NCBI RefSeq assembly: GCF_023701945.1
Contig: NZ_JABAEF010000001.1
Location: forward strand, 62,001 to 126,000
Direction: 5' to 3'
Length of the DNA: 64,000 bases
From: Rhizobium sp. CG5
GTDB taxonomy: Bacteria > Pseudomonadota > Alphaproteobacteria > Rhizobiales > Rhizobiaceae
Below are positions 35,432 through 44,020 of this stretch, in pieces. Made by a program: the position numbers and the translations under genes. The notes below the pieces were generated by a model. It was not told the origin of the DNA. It made no database searches and worked only from the letters and a program-made list of their open reading frames with translations. How positions within the stretch are numbered: position 1 is the stretch's first letter; the number at the start of each line of letters is the position of its first letter.

Positions 35432-36214
35432 TCAGGCCTTGGCGGGCGCGGTTTTCTGGAGGCGGGAGACGAGCTGGATCAGTCCGAGGCAGCCCCAGGT
35501 GATGCCGAAGGCGATCACGGCAAGGGCGGCCGGCTCATAGGCGCGGTTGGCGCCCAGAAGCTGCATATAGGGACCGAAGGCGGGGCGGTTGAGCAGGGCG
35601 GCCATGGTGAATTCGCCGATGACGATGGCGAAGGTCAGGAAGGCCCCCGACAACACGGCCACCAGCACATTCGGCAGGATGATGCGCGACAGGATGGTGA
35701 CCCAGCCGGCGCCAAGACTCTGGGCAGCTTCGGTCAGCGTCGCCACGTCGATGGTGCGAAGCCCTGTGTCGACGGCGCGGTACATATAGGGAAGAGCGAG
35801 CGTCGCATAGCCGAACATCAGCAGGATATTGGTGCCCATGATCGTGCCGGTCAGCGGCAGCCAGCTCGACGTATTGTAGAGCCGGATATAGCCGAAGACG
35901 ATGACGATGGCCGGGATGACCAGCGGCAGCAGGGTGATGAATTCGATATAGGGCCTGAGCCACGGCATTTTCAGTCGCACCCAATAGGCGGTCGGCACGA
36001 TCAGGGCCACACCGAAGATGATGGTGACCAGCGCCATGATCACTGAAAAGCTGAAGGTCTGCTGGAATTGCGGGTCGCCGAGCACCTTGGCATAGGCGTC
36101 GAAGGAATATTCGCCGCGCCGCATCTTCAGTGAGAAATTGGTCATGCCGATCAGCGGCAGGAAGAAATACAGAAGCCCGAACAAAAGGGCTCCCCAGGAC
36201 CAGATGCGGGTCAT
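35432..36214 (-). CDS. ABC transporter permease (PotC-like)
   Basis: 260 residues from ATG 36214, overlapping the upstream permease stop by ATGA. About six membrane helices are visible (for example WGALLFGLLYFFLPLIG and ITLLPLVIPAIVIVFGYI), with the EAA loop in LTEAAQSLGAGWVTILSRIILPN, which docks the ATPase. A longer in-frame start upstream reads as shadow sequence rich in Arg and is rejected. Confidence 0.93.
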   Translation of the reverse strand: MTRIWSWGALLFGLLYFFLPLIGMTNFSLKMRRGEYSFDAYAKVLGDPQFQQTFSFSVIMALVTIIFGVALIVPTAYWVRLKMPWLRPYIEFITLLPLVIPAIVIVFGYIRLYNTSSWLPLTGTIMGTNILLMFGYATLALPYMYRAVDTGLRTIDVATLTEAAQSLGAGWVTILSRIILPNVLVAVLSGAFLTFAIVIGEFTMAALLNRPAFGPYMQLLGANRAYEPAALAVIAFGITWGCLGLIQLVSRLQKTAPAKA

Positions 36215-37104
36215 TTCAACCACCTTTCGCTGCGGGCGCGCAGCCAGATGTAAATGGCATTGGCAATGCCGGTGATGACGATCATGCCGAAGGCGAGCGC
36301 ATAGCCGAGATGGGGATCGCCGAGCACGTCGCCGCGGATCTGCGCAAACAGCAGGATCGGCACGATGTTGAGCGAGGAGCCGGTCAGGGCAATCGCCGTT
36401 GCTACCGCGCCAAAAGCATTGGCAAACAGCAGGGCCAGGGTGCCGAGCAACGACGGAAACAGGATCGGGAAGGCGACCATGCGCCAATATTGCAGGCCGG
36501 TGGCGCCGAGAATGGAGGCGGCTTCCTTCCACTCGCGCTTCAGACCGTCAAGGGCCGGCGTGATGATCAGGATCATCAGCGGGATCTGGAAGAACAGATA
36601 GGTGAGCGTCAGGCCCCAGAAGGACAGAAGATTGAAGCCGAGCATCCGCAGATCAAGGCCGAACTGGGTCCTGAGAAAGACCGTCAGCAGACCGACCGGG
36701 CCGAGCGTGGCCAGAAAGGCGAAGGCCAGCGGCACGCCGGCAAAGTTCGAGGCGACGCCGGAAAAGGTCAGCAAAGGGCCACGGATGACGCGCGGCAGGC
36801 CGCCGAGGACGACCGCTGCCGAGACGGCAAAGCCGATGGCGCAGCCGAGTAGCGCGGAGGCAAGGCTGATCTTGATGGAGATCCAGTAGGCGGCGATGAT
36901 CGACGGCTTGAACAGGCCGCGGATATTGTCCAGCGTCAGGCCGCCATCCGGGGTCTGGAAGGCACCGAGCACGATGCGCATGGTCGGCATGATCAGGAAA
37001 AGCGTCACGAAAATCAAAAACGGCAGCACGCCCAGCCAATGCATGGGCAGTTTGCGCTTCGGCGGTATCGCGACCGCGTGGGAGCTCTGTTGGTCCGATG
37101 GCAT
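36211..37104 (-). CDS. ABC transporter permease (PotB-like)
   Basis: 297 residues with an N-terminal cytosolic tail and about six membrane helices (GVLPFLIFVTLFLIMPTMRIV first). The EAA loop is EWKEAASILGATGLQYWRMVAFPIL. It forms the heteromeric channel with the second permease, to which it is translationally coupled. A strong hairpin with a T run (37153-37185) lies between it and the binding-protein gene, so its transcript level is probably lower than that of the binding protein. Confidence 0.93.
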   Translation of the reverse strand: MPSDQQSSHAVAIPPKRKLPMHWLGVLPFLIFVTLFLIMPTMRIVLGAFQTPDGGLTLDNIRGLFKPSIIAAYWISIKISLASALLGCAIGFAVSAAVVLGGLPRVIRGPLLTFSGVASNFAGVPLAFAFLATLGPVGLLTVFLRTQFGLDLRMLGFNLLSFWGLTLTYLFFQIPLMILIITPALDGLKREWKEAASILGATGLQYWRMVAFPILFPSLLGTLALLFANAFGAVATAIALTGSSLNIVPILLFAQIRGDVLGDPHLGYALAFGMIVITGIANAIYIWLRARSERWLK

Positions 37105-37152
37105 TCTGCTTGTTCCCCGCCAAGTCTTTATGCTGCTGGCTCATTCATAAGG

Positions 37153-37185
37153 CAAAAACCGCCCCGGCCAAAGGGGCCGGAGCGG
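37153..37185 (-). terminator. Intra-operon terminator/attenuator after the binding-protein gene
   Basis: On the minus strand a stem CCGC-T-CCGGCC pairs with GGCCGG-G-GCGG around a five-base loop and is followed by TTTTTGCC. It sits between the binding-protein stop (37203) and the first permease start (37104). It would let most transcripts end after the binding-protein gene, a common way of making excess periplasmic binding protein. Confidence 0.75.
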
Positions 37186-37202
37186 GCAATCGTCAGAGCT
37201 GA

Positions 37203-38312
37203 TTACTGGACGTTGGCGCCAACGACAGCGTCCCAGCCGCCGGTGACGGCAGCCTTGTTGGCATCGACTTCTGCAAGCGTCGGGAAGTAGGCCTTTTCAT
37301 AGGAAGCAGCCGGCGGCAGGGCCTTCAGCAGGTCTTCCGGAACCTTGCCGGCCTTGACCAGCGCGTTGAAGCGGGCCGGGTGGCAATAGCCCTTCAGCCA
37401 GGCCAGCTGACCTTCGTCCGAATAGAGGTATTCCATCCAGAGCTTGGCAGCGTTCGGGTGGGGCGCGTAAGCGGAGATCGCCTGCACGTAGACACCGGCC
37501 AGAACGCCGGAAGCCGGAACAACGACTTCAACCGGCGGGTTGCCGGCCAGCGTGTCCTTGGCAGCAAGGGCGTTATAGTCCCACATCACGACGATCGGGG
37601 TTGCACCCTGGGCGAGCGTGCCGGACTTGCCGATAACCGGTACGAAGTTGCCAGCCTTGTTCAGTTCGCCGAAATACTTGAGGCCAGCTTCGCCAGCTTC
37701 CTTGCCAGCCTTGGCGCCGGAGGCGAGGCCAGCGGCCAGAACGCCGAGGATGGCCTGGTTGGAGGCGCGCGGGTCACCGGCAAGAGCGACCTGACCGGCA
37801 TAGTCCTTCTTCAGAAGATCCGACCAGTCGGCCGGGGTATCCTTGACGAGGTCCTTGTTCACCAGCAGCGACATGACGCCGTAGTAATCGCCATACCAGT
37901 GGCCGTCGGCATCCTTGACGCCTTCCGGAATTTCGTCCCAGGTGGAGACCTTGTACGGCATGGTCAGGCCTTCGGCCTTCATCTGCGGGCCGAAGGCGAG
38001 ACCGACGTCGACAACGTCAGGCGCCTGCGGCCCCTTGTTGTCCTTGTTGGCCTTGATGGCTTCGACTTCGTCGGCAGAACCGGCATCCGGGTTGAGTTCG
38101 TTGACCGTGATCTCGGGATACTTCTTCTTGAAGCCATCGATAACGGCGCCATAGCCGCACCAGTCGTGGGGCAGGGCGATGGTGGTCAGCGCGCCTTCAG
38201 CCTTTGCTGCGGCGATCAGGTCGGCGCTTGGCTCGGCGGCGGAGGCCAAAGCGGTGGAGGCGACGACCATGGCGGTCGTCAGCGAAAGTAGGCGGCGGGT
38301 GTTGGAAATCAC
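37203..38312 (-). CDS. ABC transporter substrate-binding protein (family 1, polyamine/iron type)
   Basis: 369 residues starting at GTG 38312, with AAGGAGAG five bases upstream. A Sec signal peptide (LLSLTTAMVVASTALASA) leads to a family 1 periplasmic domain with LIAAAKAEGALTTIALPHDWCG, VGLAFGPQMKAEG and VVMWDYNALAAK. The C-terminal segment NAAKLWMEYLYSDEGQLAWLKGY is typical of the PotD/FbpA type. The ligand is unknown. It is downstream of an rpiR-type regulator gene on the same strand, which probably controls it. Confidence 0.92.
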   Translation of the reverse strand: MISNTRRLLSLTTAMVVASTALASAAEPSADLIAAAKAEGALTTIALPHDWCGYGAVIDGFKKKYPEITVNELNPDAGSADEVEAIKANKDNKGPQAPDVVDVGLAFGPQMKAEGLTMPYKVSTWDEIPEGVKDADGHWYGDYYGVMSLLVNKDLVKDTPADWSDLLKKDYAGQVALAGDPRASNQAILGVLAAGLASGAKAGKEAGEAGLKYFGELNKAGNFVPVIGKSGTLAQGATPIVVMWDYNALAAKDTLAGNPPVEVVVPASGVLAGVYVQAISAYAPHPNAAKLWMEYLYSDEGQLAWLKGYCHPARFNALVKAGKVPEDLLKALPPAASYEKAYFPTLAEVDANKAAVTGGWDAVVGANVQ

Positions 38313-38473
38313 TGGTTCTCTCCTTGTTGGATTTCAGCGTCGCGCGACTGTTAGTCGGCTTGCATGATAGTTGTATGACGGTTGCTCCGCTCCCAATCGG
38401 CATCCGTCAGCGCCGGCGGTTCCTTGAATTGACAAACGTTTTTTCTCCTTCCCTCCCTCTGTCTTTTTGAGCG

Positions 38474-39346
38474 TCAGCGCGGCTTGCGAAACAGGCGCGC
38501 CTGCTCGAACAGGCCTTCCAGCGTGTTCATGCGCTCGCGGGTTTCGTCCCAGGCGGTGTTCTGGACGGCTTCGATCAGCGCCTCGACGACGAACAGCGTC
38601 ACAACCGAGGAATCCCAGGCGGAGGGCGCTTCGATCTGGACCTTGAAGGCATGCCGGGCAAGCTTTGCGACCGGTGACGTCCACTGGTCGGTAAATAAGA
38701 TGATCTCGATGCCGGCCCGGCTGGCAACCTCGGCCAGCGTCACCATGTCGGCCTCGTAGCGGCGGATGTCGAAGATCACCAGCACGTCGCCGGCGCTCAT
38801 GTTCAGCACATGCTGCGGCCAGGAGGAGCTGTTGGACGACATCAGCGTGGTCTTCGGCCGGATGACCTGCATATGGGTGAAGAAATATTCGGCGAGCGCC
38901 CCGGTGATGCGTCCGCCGACGAAGTAGAGGCTGCGCTTGCGATCCGACAGCAGGCCGGCGGCATCGTCGAAGGTCACGGTGTCCAACTCGCTTAGCGTCT
39001 GGCGCATGTTGCTCATCACGGCTTCGGCAAAGCGGTTGAGAATATGGGTGCCCGGCGCGTTGGCCGCCCAGCGGTCGTGCTTGGCGATCGGGTTGGAAAT
39101 CGTCGCTTCCAGCTCCTGGTGCAGGTGGGCCTGGAATTCCGGGTAGCCTTTGTAGCCGAGCTTCTGCACCATGCGGGCAACCGTTGGCGTCGAGACGCGG
39201 GCGTTCTCGGCCACGGTCGTCATACTGCCAAGGCCCGACACCGGATAATTGTCCAGCAGGCTTTCGGCCAGTTGCCGCTCGGCACGGGTGAGCCCGCCGA
39301 AATGGGCATGAATGACGTCCGATACGGTCCTTGATGAATTGGACAC
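38474..39346 (-). CDS. MurR/RpiR-family transcriptional regulator
   Basis: 290 residues from GTG 39346, with GGGGGAAA upstream. The N-terminal 75 residues form the RpiR helix-turn-helix domain (TRAERQLAESLLDNYP, then TVAENARVSTPTVARMVQKLGYKG). The C-terminal part is a SIS sugar-phosphate-binding domain (SLYFVGGRITGALAEYFF, LVIFDIRRYEADMVTLAEVA, IILFTDQ). It lies between the ABC importer genes (same strand) and a divergent catabolic set, and an inverted repeat overlaps the divergent promoter, so it probably controls both. Its effector may not be a sugar phosphate, given the neighbours. Confidence 0.93.
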   Translation of the reverse strand: MSNSSRTVSDVIHAHFGGLTRAERQLAESLLDNYPVSGLGSMTTVAENARVSTPTVARMVQKLGYKGYPEFQAHLHQELEATISNPIAKHDRWAANAPGTHILNRFAEAVMSNMRQTLSELDTVTFDDAAGLLSDRKRSLYFVGGRITGALAEYFFTHMQVIRPKTTLMSSNSSSWPQHVLNMSAGDVLVIFDIRRYEADMVTLAEVASRAGIEIILFTDQWTSPVAKLARHAFKVQIEAPSAWDSSVVTLFVVEALIEAVQNTAWDETRERMNTLEGLFEQARLFRKPR

Positions 39347-39388
39347 GTTTCATTTCCCCCTGACCGATCTTCTGCCGGCTGTCACAAA

Positions 39389-39417
39389 TCTATCAGGGGC
39401 AAAGGGCAGCGTGTCAA
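39389..39417 (-). promoter_or_regulatory. Promoter of the RpiR-type regulator gene
   Basis: On the minus strand TTGACA (39412-39417) is followed after 17 bases by GATAGA (39389-39394), about 43 bases before the GTG start at 39346. The -35 hexamer is a perfect match; the -10 is moderate. It lies next to the inverted repeat at 39429-39485. Confidence 0.6.
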
Positions 39418-39428
39418 TCCGGCACGAT

Positions 39429-39485
39429 GAAGAGAATTTTTCAGTTTGCCGATTGACACTGCCTCAAACCTGAAGAATTCTCTTC
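39429..39485 (+). promoter_or_regulatory. Inverted-repeat operator over the divergent promoter
   Basis: Left arm GAAGAGAATTTTTCAG (39429-39444) and right arm CTGAAGAATTCTCTTC (39470-39485) are reverse complements except for one base, and the match continues inward through TTTG/CAAA with one bulged base. Between them TTGACA (39453-39458) followed after 17 bases by AATTCT makes a promoter facing the amidohydrolase gene; its -10 falls within the right arm. The likely binder is the adjacent RpiR-type protein. Confidence 0.65.
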
Positions 39486-39521
39486 GGCGGGTGGAGTTAA
39501 GGTTTCCGAAAGGTTTGTGGC

Positions 39522-40292
39522 ATGCTCTTGAGGTCGGATATTTTGACCAAGGCGGACGGCGATGCCGTTGCCGTGGAAAATATCGACGGCACCGGCCAGG
39601 TGGTTCTGGTGTGCGAGCATGCATCGCGCACCCTGCCGCTTCAGGCCGGCGATCTGGGCTTGAGCGAAGAGGCGCTTTGGAGCCACATCGCCTGGGATCC
39701 GGGCGCGTTGGCGCTGTCGCGGCTGTTATCCCTGCGGCTCGATGCCGTGCTGGTGTTCCAGCGTTTTTCGCGGCTGATCTACGATTGCAACCGCCCGCCG
39801 GAATCGCCGGCCGCCATGCCGGAGAGCAGCGAGATCTACGAGATTCCCGGCAACCGGGACCTGAGCGCGGCGGAGCGGTTTGCCCGTACCGCAGCGCTTT
39901 ACGTGCCATTTCACGATCGGGTGGCGGCCGTTTTGGCCGACCGGCAGGCCAAATCGCGGCCAAGCGTTGTCGTGACCGTGCACAGCTTTACGCCGGTCTA
40001 CATGGGCGAGCGCCGGGCGGTCGAGATCGGCATCCTGCATGACGAGGACAGCCGGCTGGCCGACGGCATGCTGGCGGAGGCGGCGAAGGGTTCGGATTTC
40101 CGCGTCGAGCGCAACGCCCCTTACGGTCCGGCCGATGGCGTGACGCATAGCCTGAAGTTGCATGCGCTGCCGAATGGATTGATGAATGTGATGATCGAGG
40201 TCCGCAACGACCTGATCGCAGACGACGTTGGCCAAGGGGTCATGGCCGAATATCTGGCGGGATTGATCAAGGCGTCTCTGGACGCCCGCTAG
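39522..40292 (+). CDS. N-formylglutamate amidohydrolase-like protein
   Basis: 256 residues, ATG 39522 with AAAGG upstream. The family pattern is clear: VVLVCEHASRTLP, HIAWDPGALALSRLLS, SRLIYDCNRPPES, VVVTVHSFTPVY, EIGILHDED and a C-terminal MIEVRNDLI. The His, Asp and Glu residues in these segments are the expected metal and catalytic ligands. Characterised members split N-formylglutamate in histidine breakdown, but no hut gene lies nearby. Next to a glutamine-synthetase-like ligase, cleavage of a gamma-glutamyl amide is an alternative to test. Confidence 0.88.
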   Translation: MLLRSDILTKADGDAVAVENIDGTGQVVLVCEHASRTLPLQAGDLGLSEEALWSHIAWDPGALALSRLLSLRLDAVLVFQRFSRLIYDCNRPPESPAAMPESSEIYEIPGNRDLSAAERFARTAALYVPFHDRVAAVLADRQAKSRPSVVVTVHSFTPVYMGERRAVEIGILHDEDSRLADGMLAEAAKGSDFRVERNAPYGPADGVTHSLKLHALPNGLMNVMIEVRNDLIADDVGQGVMAEYLAGLIKASLDAR

Positions 40293-40412
40293 ACACAATA
40301 ACTGACCCCAGGGAGCAGTTGAACTGCAATCCGGCCGATCGGCAAAGCCGACGGCAAAAGATGGAGCCATTTCGCCCGCAATTCCGTGGGCGATCGGAAA
40401 ACGGGGGACGTC

Positions 40413-41978
40413 ATGTCGGACTATTCGGAAACAGATAAAAAGCAGGATATGCATGTCCTGCATTCCATGGGCTATGCCCAGGAACTTGAGCGAAGCATGA
40501 GCTCGTTCTCGAACTTCGCGATTTCATTTTCGATTATTTGCATTCTATCCGGCGGCATCAATTCGCTGGCCCAGGCGACATCCGGCGTGGGCGGTGCTGC
40601 CATCGGCATCGGTTGGCCGGTCGGCTGCATCATTTCCGCCTTTTTCGCCCTTGGAATGGCGCAGATTGCGTCTGCCTATCCAACGGCCGGCGGCCTCTAT
40701 CACTGGTCTTCGATCCTCGGCAACCGCTTCACCGGTTGGCTGACGGCGTGGCTGAACCTTCTCGGCCTCATCACCGTGCTGGGCGCGATCAACATCGGCA
40801 CGGCGCTGTTTCTCGGCGGCACTTTCGGCGCACAGCTTGGCCTTTTGGGCGAGGACGGCCTGGTATCGCCTGCAACCCAAGTCCTGCTGGTGGCCGGTTT
40901 CACGGTCGTTCAGGTGCTGATCAACCATTTCGGCATCAGCCTGACCGCCAAGCTGACCGACTTCTCGGGCTCGCTCATCCTGGTGACGGCTGCCGTGCTG
41001 ACGATCGCCTGCCTGCTTTTTGCACCGACCTGGGAGATCAGCCGCCTTTGGACCTTCACCAACAATTCCGGTGAAATCGGCGGCAATGTTTGGCCGCAGT
41101 CCGACAGCATGTGGTATATTTTCGGTCTGGGTCTGCTTTTGCCGATCTATACGATTACCGGTTACGATGCCTCGGCCCATACGTCAGAAGAAACGAAGAA
41201 GGCTGCCCATTCGGTGCCGCGCTCGATCGTATTATCTGTCCTGTGGTCGTCGCTTGCCGGCTGGATCATGCTCAGCGCGTTCGTGATTGCCATCCCGGAT
41301 ATGGCGGAAGGCGCAAAACAAGGCTGGAACGTCTTCTTCTACACGGTCAACACGATCATGCCGGCATGGCTGGTCACTGTTCTGTATGTTGCCATCTTCG
41401 TCGCGCAATTTCTGTGCGGCCTTGCCACGGTGACCTCAGCCTCCCGTATGATCTTCGCCTTCTCCCGCGACAAGGGTCTTCCGGTCGGCTCCAAGGCGCT
41501 GTCGTCGGTCAGCCCCAAATATCGCACGCCGGTCACCGCGATCTGGACGGCTGGCGTTCTTGAAGTGCTTTTCGTCTGGGGCGCGCTGTTCGTCTCCGTC
41601 GGCGAGGCCAGCCTCTACGTCACCGTTGTCAACGCGACCCTGATCTTTCTGTTTCTGTCGTTCCTGTCGCCGATCGTTCTTGGCATTTTCGCCTTCGGGA
41701 CATCGAAATGGCCGGCGGCGGGCCCGTGGGATCTGGGCGCCGGCTTGTATAAATTGGTCGCTGTCCTGGCCACCATCGGCATGCTGATCATCATCTACAT
41801 CGCCATTCAGCCGCCGAACGACAAGGTCTTTGCCATCACCGTCGGCTTCATCGTTCTGGCCGTCATCATCTGGTTTGCTTTCGAGGCGAAGCGTTTCCAG
41901 GGGCCGCCGATCGGCGACATGATCGAAAAGCGCAAAGCCGAGATTCTCGCTGCTGAAAAGGCGGTCGGCGAAATCTGA
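40413..41978 (+). CDS. APC-superfamily amino acid/amine permease
   Basis: 521 residues from ATG 40413 with GGGGGAC close upstream. About twelve membrane helices are visible. The first carries the APC hallmark (SMSSFSNFAISFSIICILSGGI). Other recognisable parts are SAYPTAGGLYHWSSILGNRF and LPIYTITGYDASAHTSEETKKAA, which match the amino acid/GABA/choline transporter branch. It imports a small amine or amino acid and is placed between an amidohydrolase and a ligase gene, so it probably supplies their substrate. It has an N-terminal cytosolic tail of about 30 residues. Confidence 0.92.
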   Translation: MSDYSETDKKQDMHVLHSMGYAQELERSMSSFSNFAISFSIICILSGGINSLAQATSGVGGAAIGIGWPVGCIISAFFALGMAQIASAYPTAGGLYHWSSILGNRFTGWLTAWLNLLGLITVLGAINIGTALFLGGTFGAQLGLLGEDGLVSPATQVLLVAGFTVVQVLINHFGISLTAKLTDFSGSLILVTAAVLTIACLLFAPTWEISRLWTFTNNSGEIGGNVWPQSDSMWYIFGLGLLLPIYTITGYDASAHTSEETKKAAHSVPRSIVLSVLWSSLAGWIMLSAFVIAIPDMAEGAKQGWNVFFYTVNTIMPAWLVTVLYVAIFVAQFLCGLATVTSASRMIFAFSRDKGLPVGSKALSSVSPKYRTPVTAIWTAGVLEVLFVWGALFVSVGEASLYVTVVNATLIFLFLSFLSPIVLGIFAFGTSKWPAAGPWDLGAGLYKLVAVLATIGMLIIIYIAIQPPNDKVFAITVGFIVLAVIIWFAFEAKRFQGPPIGDMIEKRKAEILAAEKAVGEI

Positions 41979-42084
41979 TCGCGCATTCCGGGCGGGGGCC
42001 GCTTGCGCGGTCGCCGCCTGCCACGTTTTCCATAGGATTACGGACTGAACCTGCATTCTCGGCCAATCACGGGACCCAAGCGTT

Positions 42085-43455
42085 ATGAGCACCAGTTACA
42101 CATTCGACGATCTGAAGAGAGATGTTGCCGAAGGCCGCATCGATACGGTTCTGGCAGCCCAAGTCGATATGCAGGGCCGGTTGATGGGTAAGCGCTTCCA
42201 GGCGGAGTTCTTCGTGGAAAGCGCCTACAAGGAAACCCACAGCTGTAACTATCTGCTGGCGACCGACATGGAGATGGAAACCGTTTCCGGTTACGCGGCC
42301 ACCAGCTGGGAAAAGGGCTATGGCGACTATACGATGAAGCCGGACCTTTCGACGCTGCGCCGCGTGCCGTGGCTGGAGGGCACCGCCCTCGTGCTCTGCG
42401 ACATGCAGGATCACGCCACCCATGAAGACGTGCCCCATTCGCCGCGCGCCATCCTGAAAAAGCAGGTGGCCCGGCTGGAGGCCATGGGCCTGAAGGCCTT
42501 CATGGCGACGGAGCTGGAATTTTTCCTGTTCGACCAGACCTATGAACAGGCCCATGCGTCGGGCTATCGCGACCTGAAGCTCGCCAGCCCCTATAACGAG
42601 GACTACCATATCTTCCAGACCACCAAGGAAGAGGATGTGATGCGGGCGATCCGCAAGGGTCTGCAGGGCGCCGGCATCCCGGTTGAAAACTCCAAGGGCG
42701 AGGCGTCCGCCGGCCAGGAGGAAATCAACGTGCGCTATGCCGAAGTGCTGGATATGGCCGACCGGCATGTGATCATCAAGAATGCCTGCAAGGAAATCGC
42801 CTGGTCGAAGGGCAAGGCGATCACCTTCCTCGCCAAGTGGCACTACAATGCGGCAGGCTCCTCGTCGCATATCCACCAGTCGCTGTGGAGCATCGATGGC
42901 AAGGTGCCGATGTTCTTCGACGAGAACGGCACCTACGGCATGTCCTCGACCATGAAGCATTACATGGCCGGCCTTTTGGCCCATGCCAGCGAGATCACCT
43001 ACTTTCTGGCGCCCTATATCAATTCCTACAAGCGCTTCATGGCCGGCACCTTTGCGCCGACCAAGGCGATCTGGTCGAAGGACAACCGCACCGCCGGCTA
43101 TCGCCTCTGCGGCGAGGGCTCCAAGGGCATCCGCGTCGAATGCCGGGTCGGTGGCTCCGATCTCAACCCCTATCTCGCCATGGCGGCCCTTCTGGCGGCC
43201 GGCATCGACGGCATCGAGAAGGCGATGGAACTGGAGCCGGCCTTTACCGGAGATGCCTATGGCGCTGCGGAAGCCCGCGAAATCCCGCGCACCTTGCGCT
43301 CGGCGACCGAGGCGCTGTCCGGCTCCGCCATGCTGCGCGCGGCCTTTGGCGATGCCGTGATCGATCACTACGTCCGCGCTGCCGAATGGGAGCAGGAGGA
43401 ATACGACCGCAAGATCACCGACTGGGAGGTGGCGAGAGGGTTCGAGCGGGCTTGA
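42085..43455 (+). CDS. Glutamine-synthetase-family ligase (probable gamma-glutamyl amide synthetase)
   Basis: 456 residues. The catalytic GS signatures are present: the N-terminal beta-grasp region (TVLAAQVDMQGRLMGKRF), FMATELEFFLFDQ, SAGQEEINVRYAE, FLAKWHYNAAGSSSHIHQSL and VECRVGGSDLNPYLAMAA. The sequence is of the PuuA/IpuC kind rather than GlnA: it lacks the GlnA adenylylation-loop pattern near the C-terminus. Such ligases attach glutamate to an amine through its gamma carboxyl, using ATP. The permease, amidohydrolase, aldehyde dehydrogenase and alcohol dehydrogenase around it suggest an amino-alcohol substrate. The start has only a weak ribosome site. Confidence 0.88.
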   Translation: MSTSYTFDDLKRDVAEGRIDTVLAAQVDMQGRLMGKRFQAEFFVESAYKETHSCNYLLATDMEMETVSGYAATSWEKGYGDYTMKPDLSTLRRVPWLEGTALVLCDMQDHATHEDVPHSPRAILKKQVARLEAMGLKAFMATELEFFLFDQTYEQAHASGYRDLKLASPYNEDYHIFQTTKEEDVMRAIRKGLQGAGIPVENSKGEASAGQEEINVRYAEVLDMADRHVIIKNACKEIAWSKGKAITFLAKWHYNAAGSSSHIHQSLWSIDGKVPMFFDENGTYGMSSTMKHYMAGLLAHASEITYFLAPYINSYKRFMAGTFAPTKAIWSKDNRTAGYRLCGEGSKGIRVECRVGGSDLNPYLAMAALLAAGIDGIEKAMELEPAFTGDAYGAAEAREIPRTLRSATEALSGSAMLRAAFGDAVIDHYVRAAEWEQEEYDRKITDWEVARGFERA

Positions 43456-43537
43456 GATAATCGCAATTATGGGCCGGACGATTGTCGAAAAATCAATATC
43501 GTGCTACGTTTCCGCATAGTGAGTTGGAGGTATTGCG

Positions 43538-44020
43538 ATGGCGATCGACAGTGAATGGTTTTACCGCGAGCTTGAGCGCAAGGGGGCGTCGGCTCGGGAA
43601 CTGGCCGCCTTTCTTGGCCTCGACCCGAGTTCCGTTTCGCGCATGCTGAAGGGCGACCGCAAAATGAGCGCCGAGGAGCAGGATGCCATTTCCGTCTTTC
43701 TGGGTGTGCCGCTGGAGACGGTGGCGATTCACCGCCGCGGCGAGAGCGTGGTCACCGGTTTCGAGGAGGAGAAGCAGAAGCCTTACGATCTCTATCCCGG
43801 CAGCCCGCCCGGCTGGATGCCGACCGGCAAGATGTTCGGGCCGGACGACATCATCTACAAGGACGGCAAGCGCTGGATGGAGAAGGACGACGGCACGCTG
43901 ATAGAGCTTCCTCCCATATTCGGATGCATGGCGGGAACGATCACGATCATGCCGGGCGTCGATTTGACCGCGCCCATGGATTGGGATGTGGAATGGGGTG
44001 AGAAGCTCTACAATGAGTAG
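43538..44020 (+). CDS. XRE-type antitoxin with VapB-like toxin-binding tail
   Basis: 160 residues, ATG 43538 after GGAGG. The N-terminal 65 residues are an XRE helix-turn-helix (ARELAAFLGLDPSSVSRMLKG). The C-terminal tail, with FGCMAGTITIMPGVDLTAP, resembles the toxin-embracing segment found at the end of VapB and Phd antitoxins. It overlaps the PIN toxin start by eight bases, so the two are coupled. The XRE part would repress the pair's promoter. The module separates the gamma-glutamyl ligase gene from the aldehyde dehydrogenase gene. Confidence 0.82.
   Translation: MAIDSEWFYRELERKGASARELAAFLGLDPSSVSRMLKGDRKMSAEEQDAISVFLGVPLETVAIHRRGESVVTGFEEEKQKPYDLYPGSPPGWMPTGKMFGPDDIIYKDGKRWMEKDDGTLIELPPIFGCMAGTITIMPGVDLTAPMDWDVEWGEKLYNE

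Noticed and set aside
39522..40292. Assignment as hutG of histidine breakdown
   Set aside because: No hutH, hutU, hutI or hutC gene is nearby and the neighbours are a glutamyl ligase and dehydrogenases.
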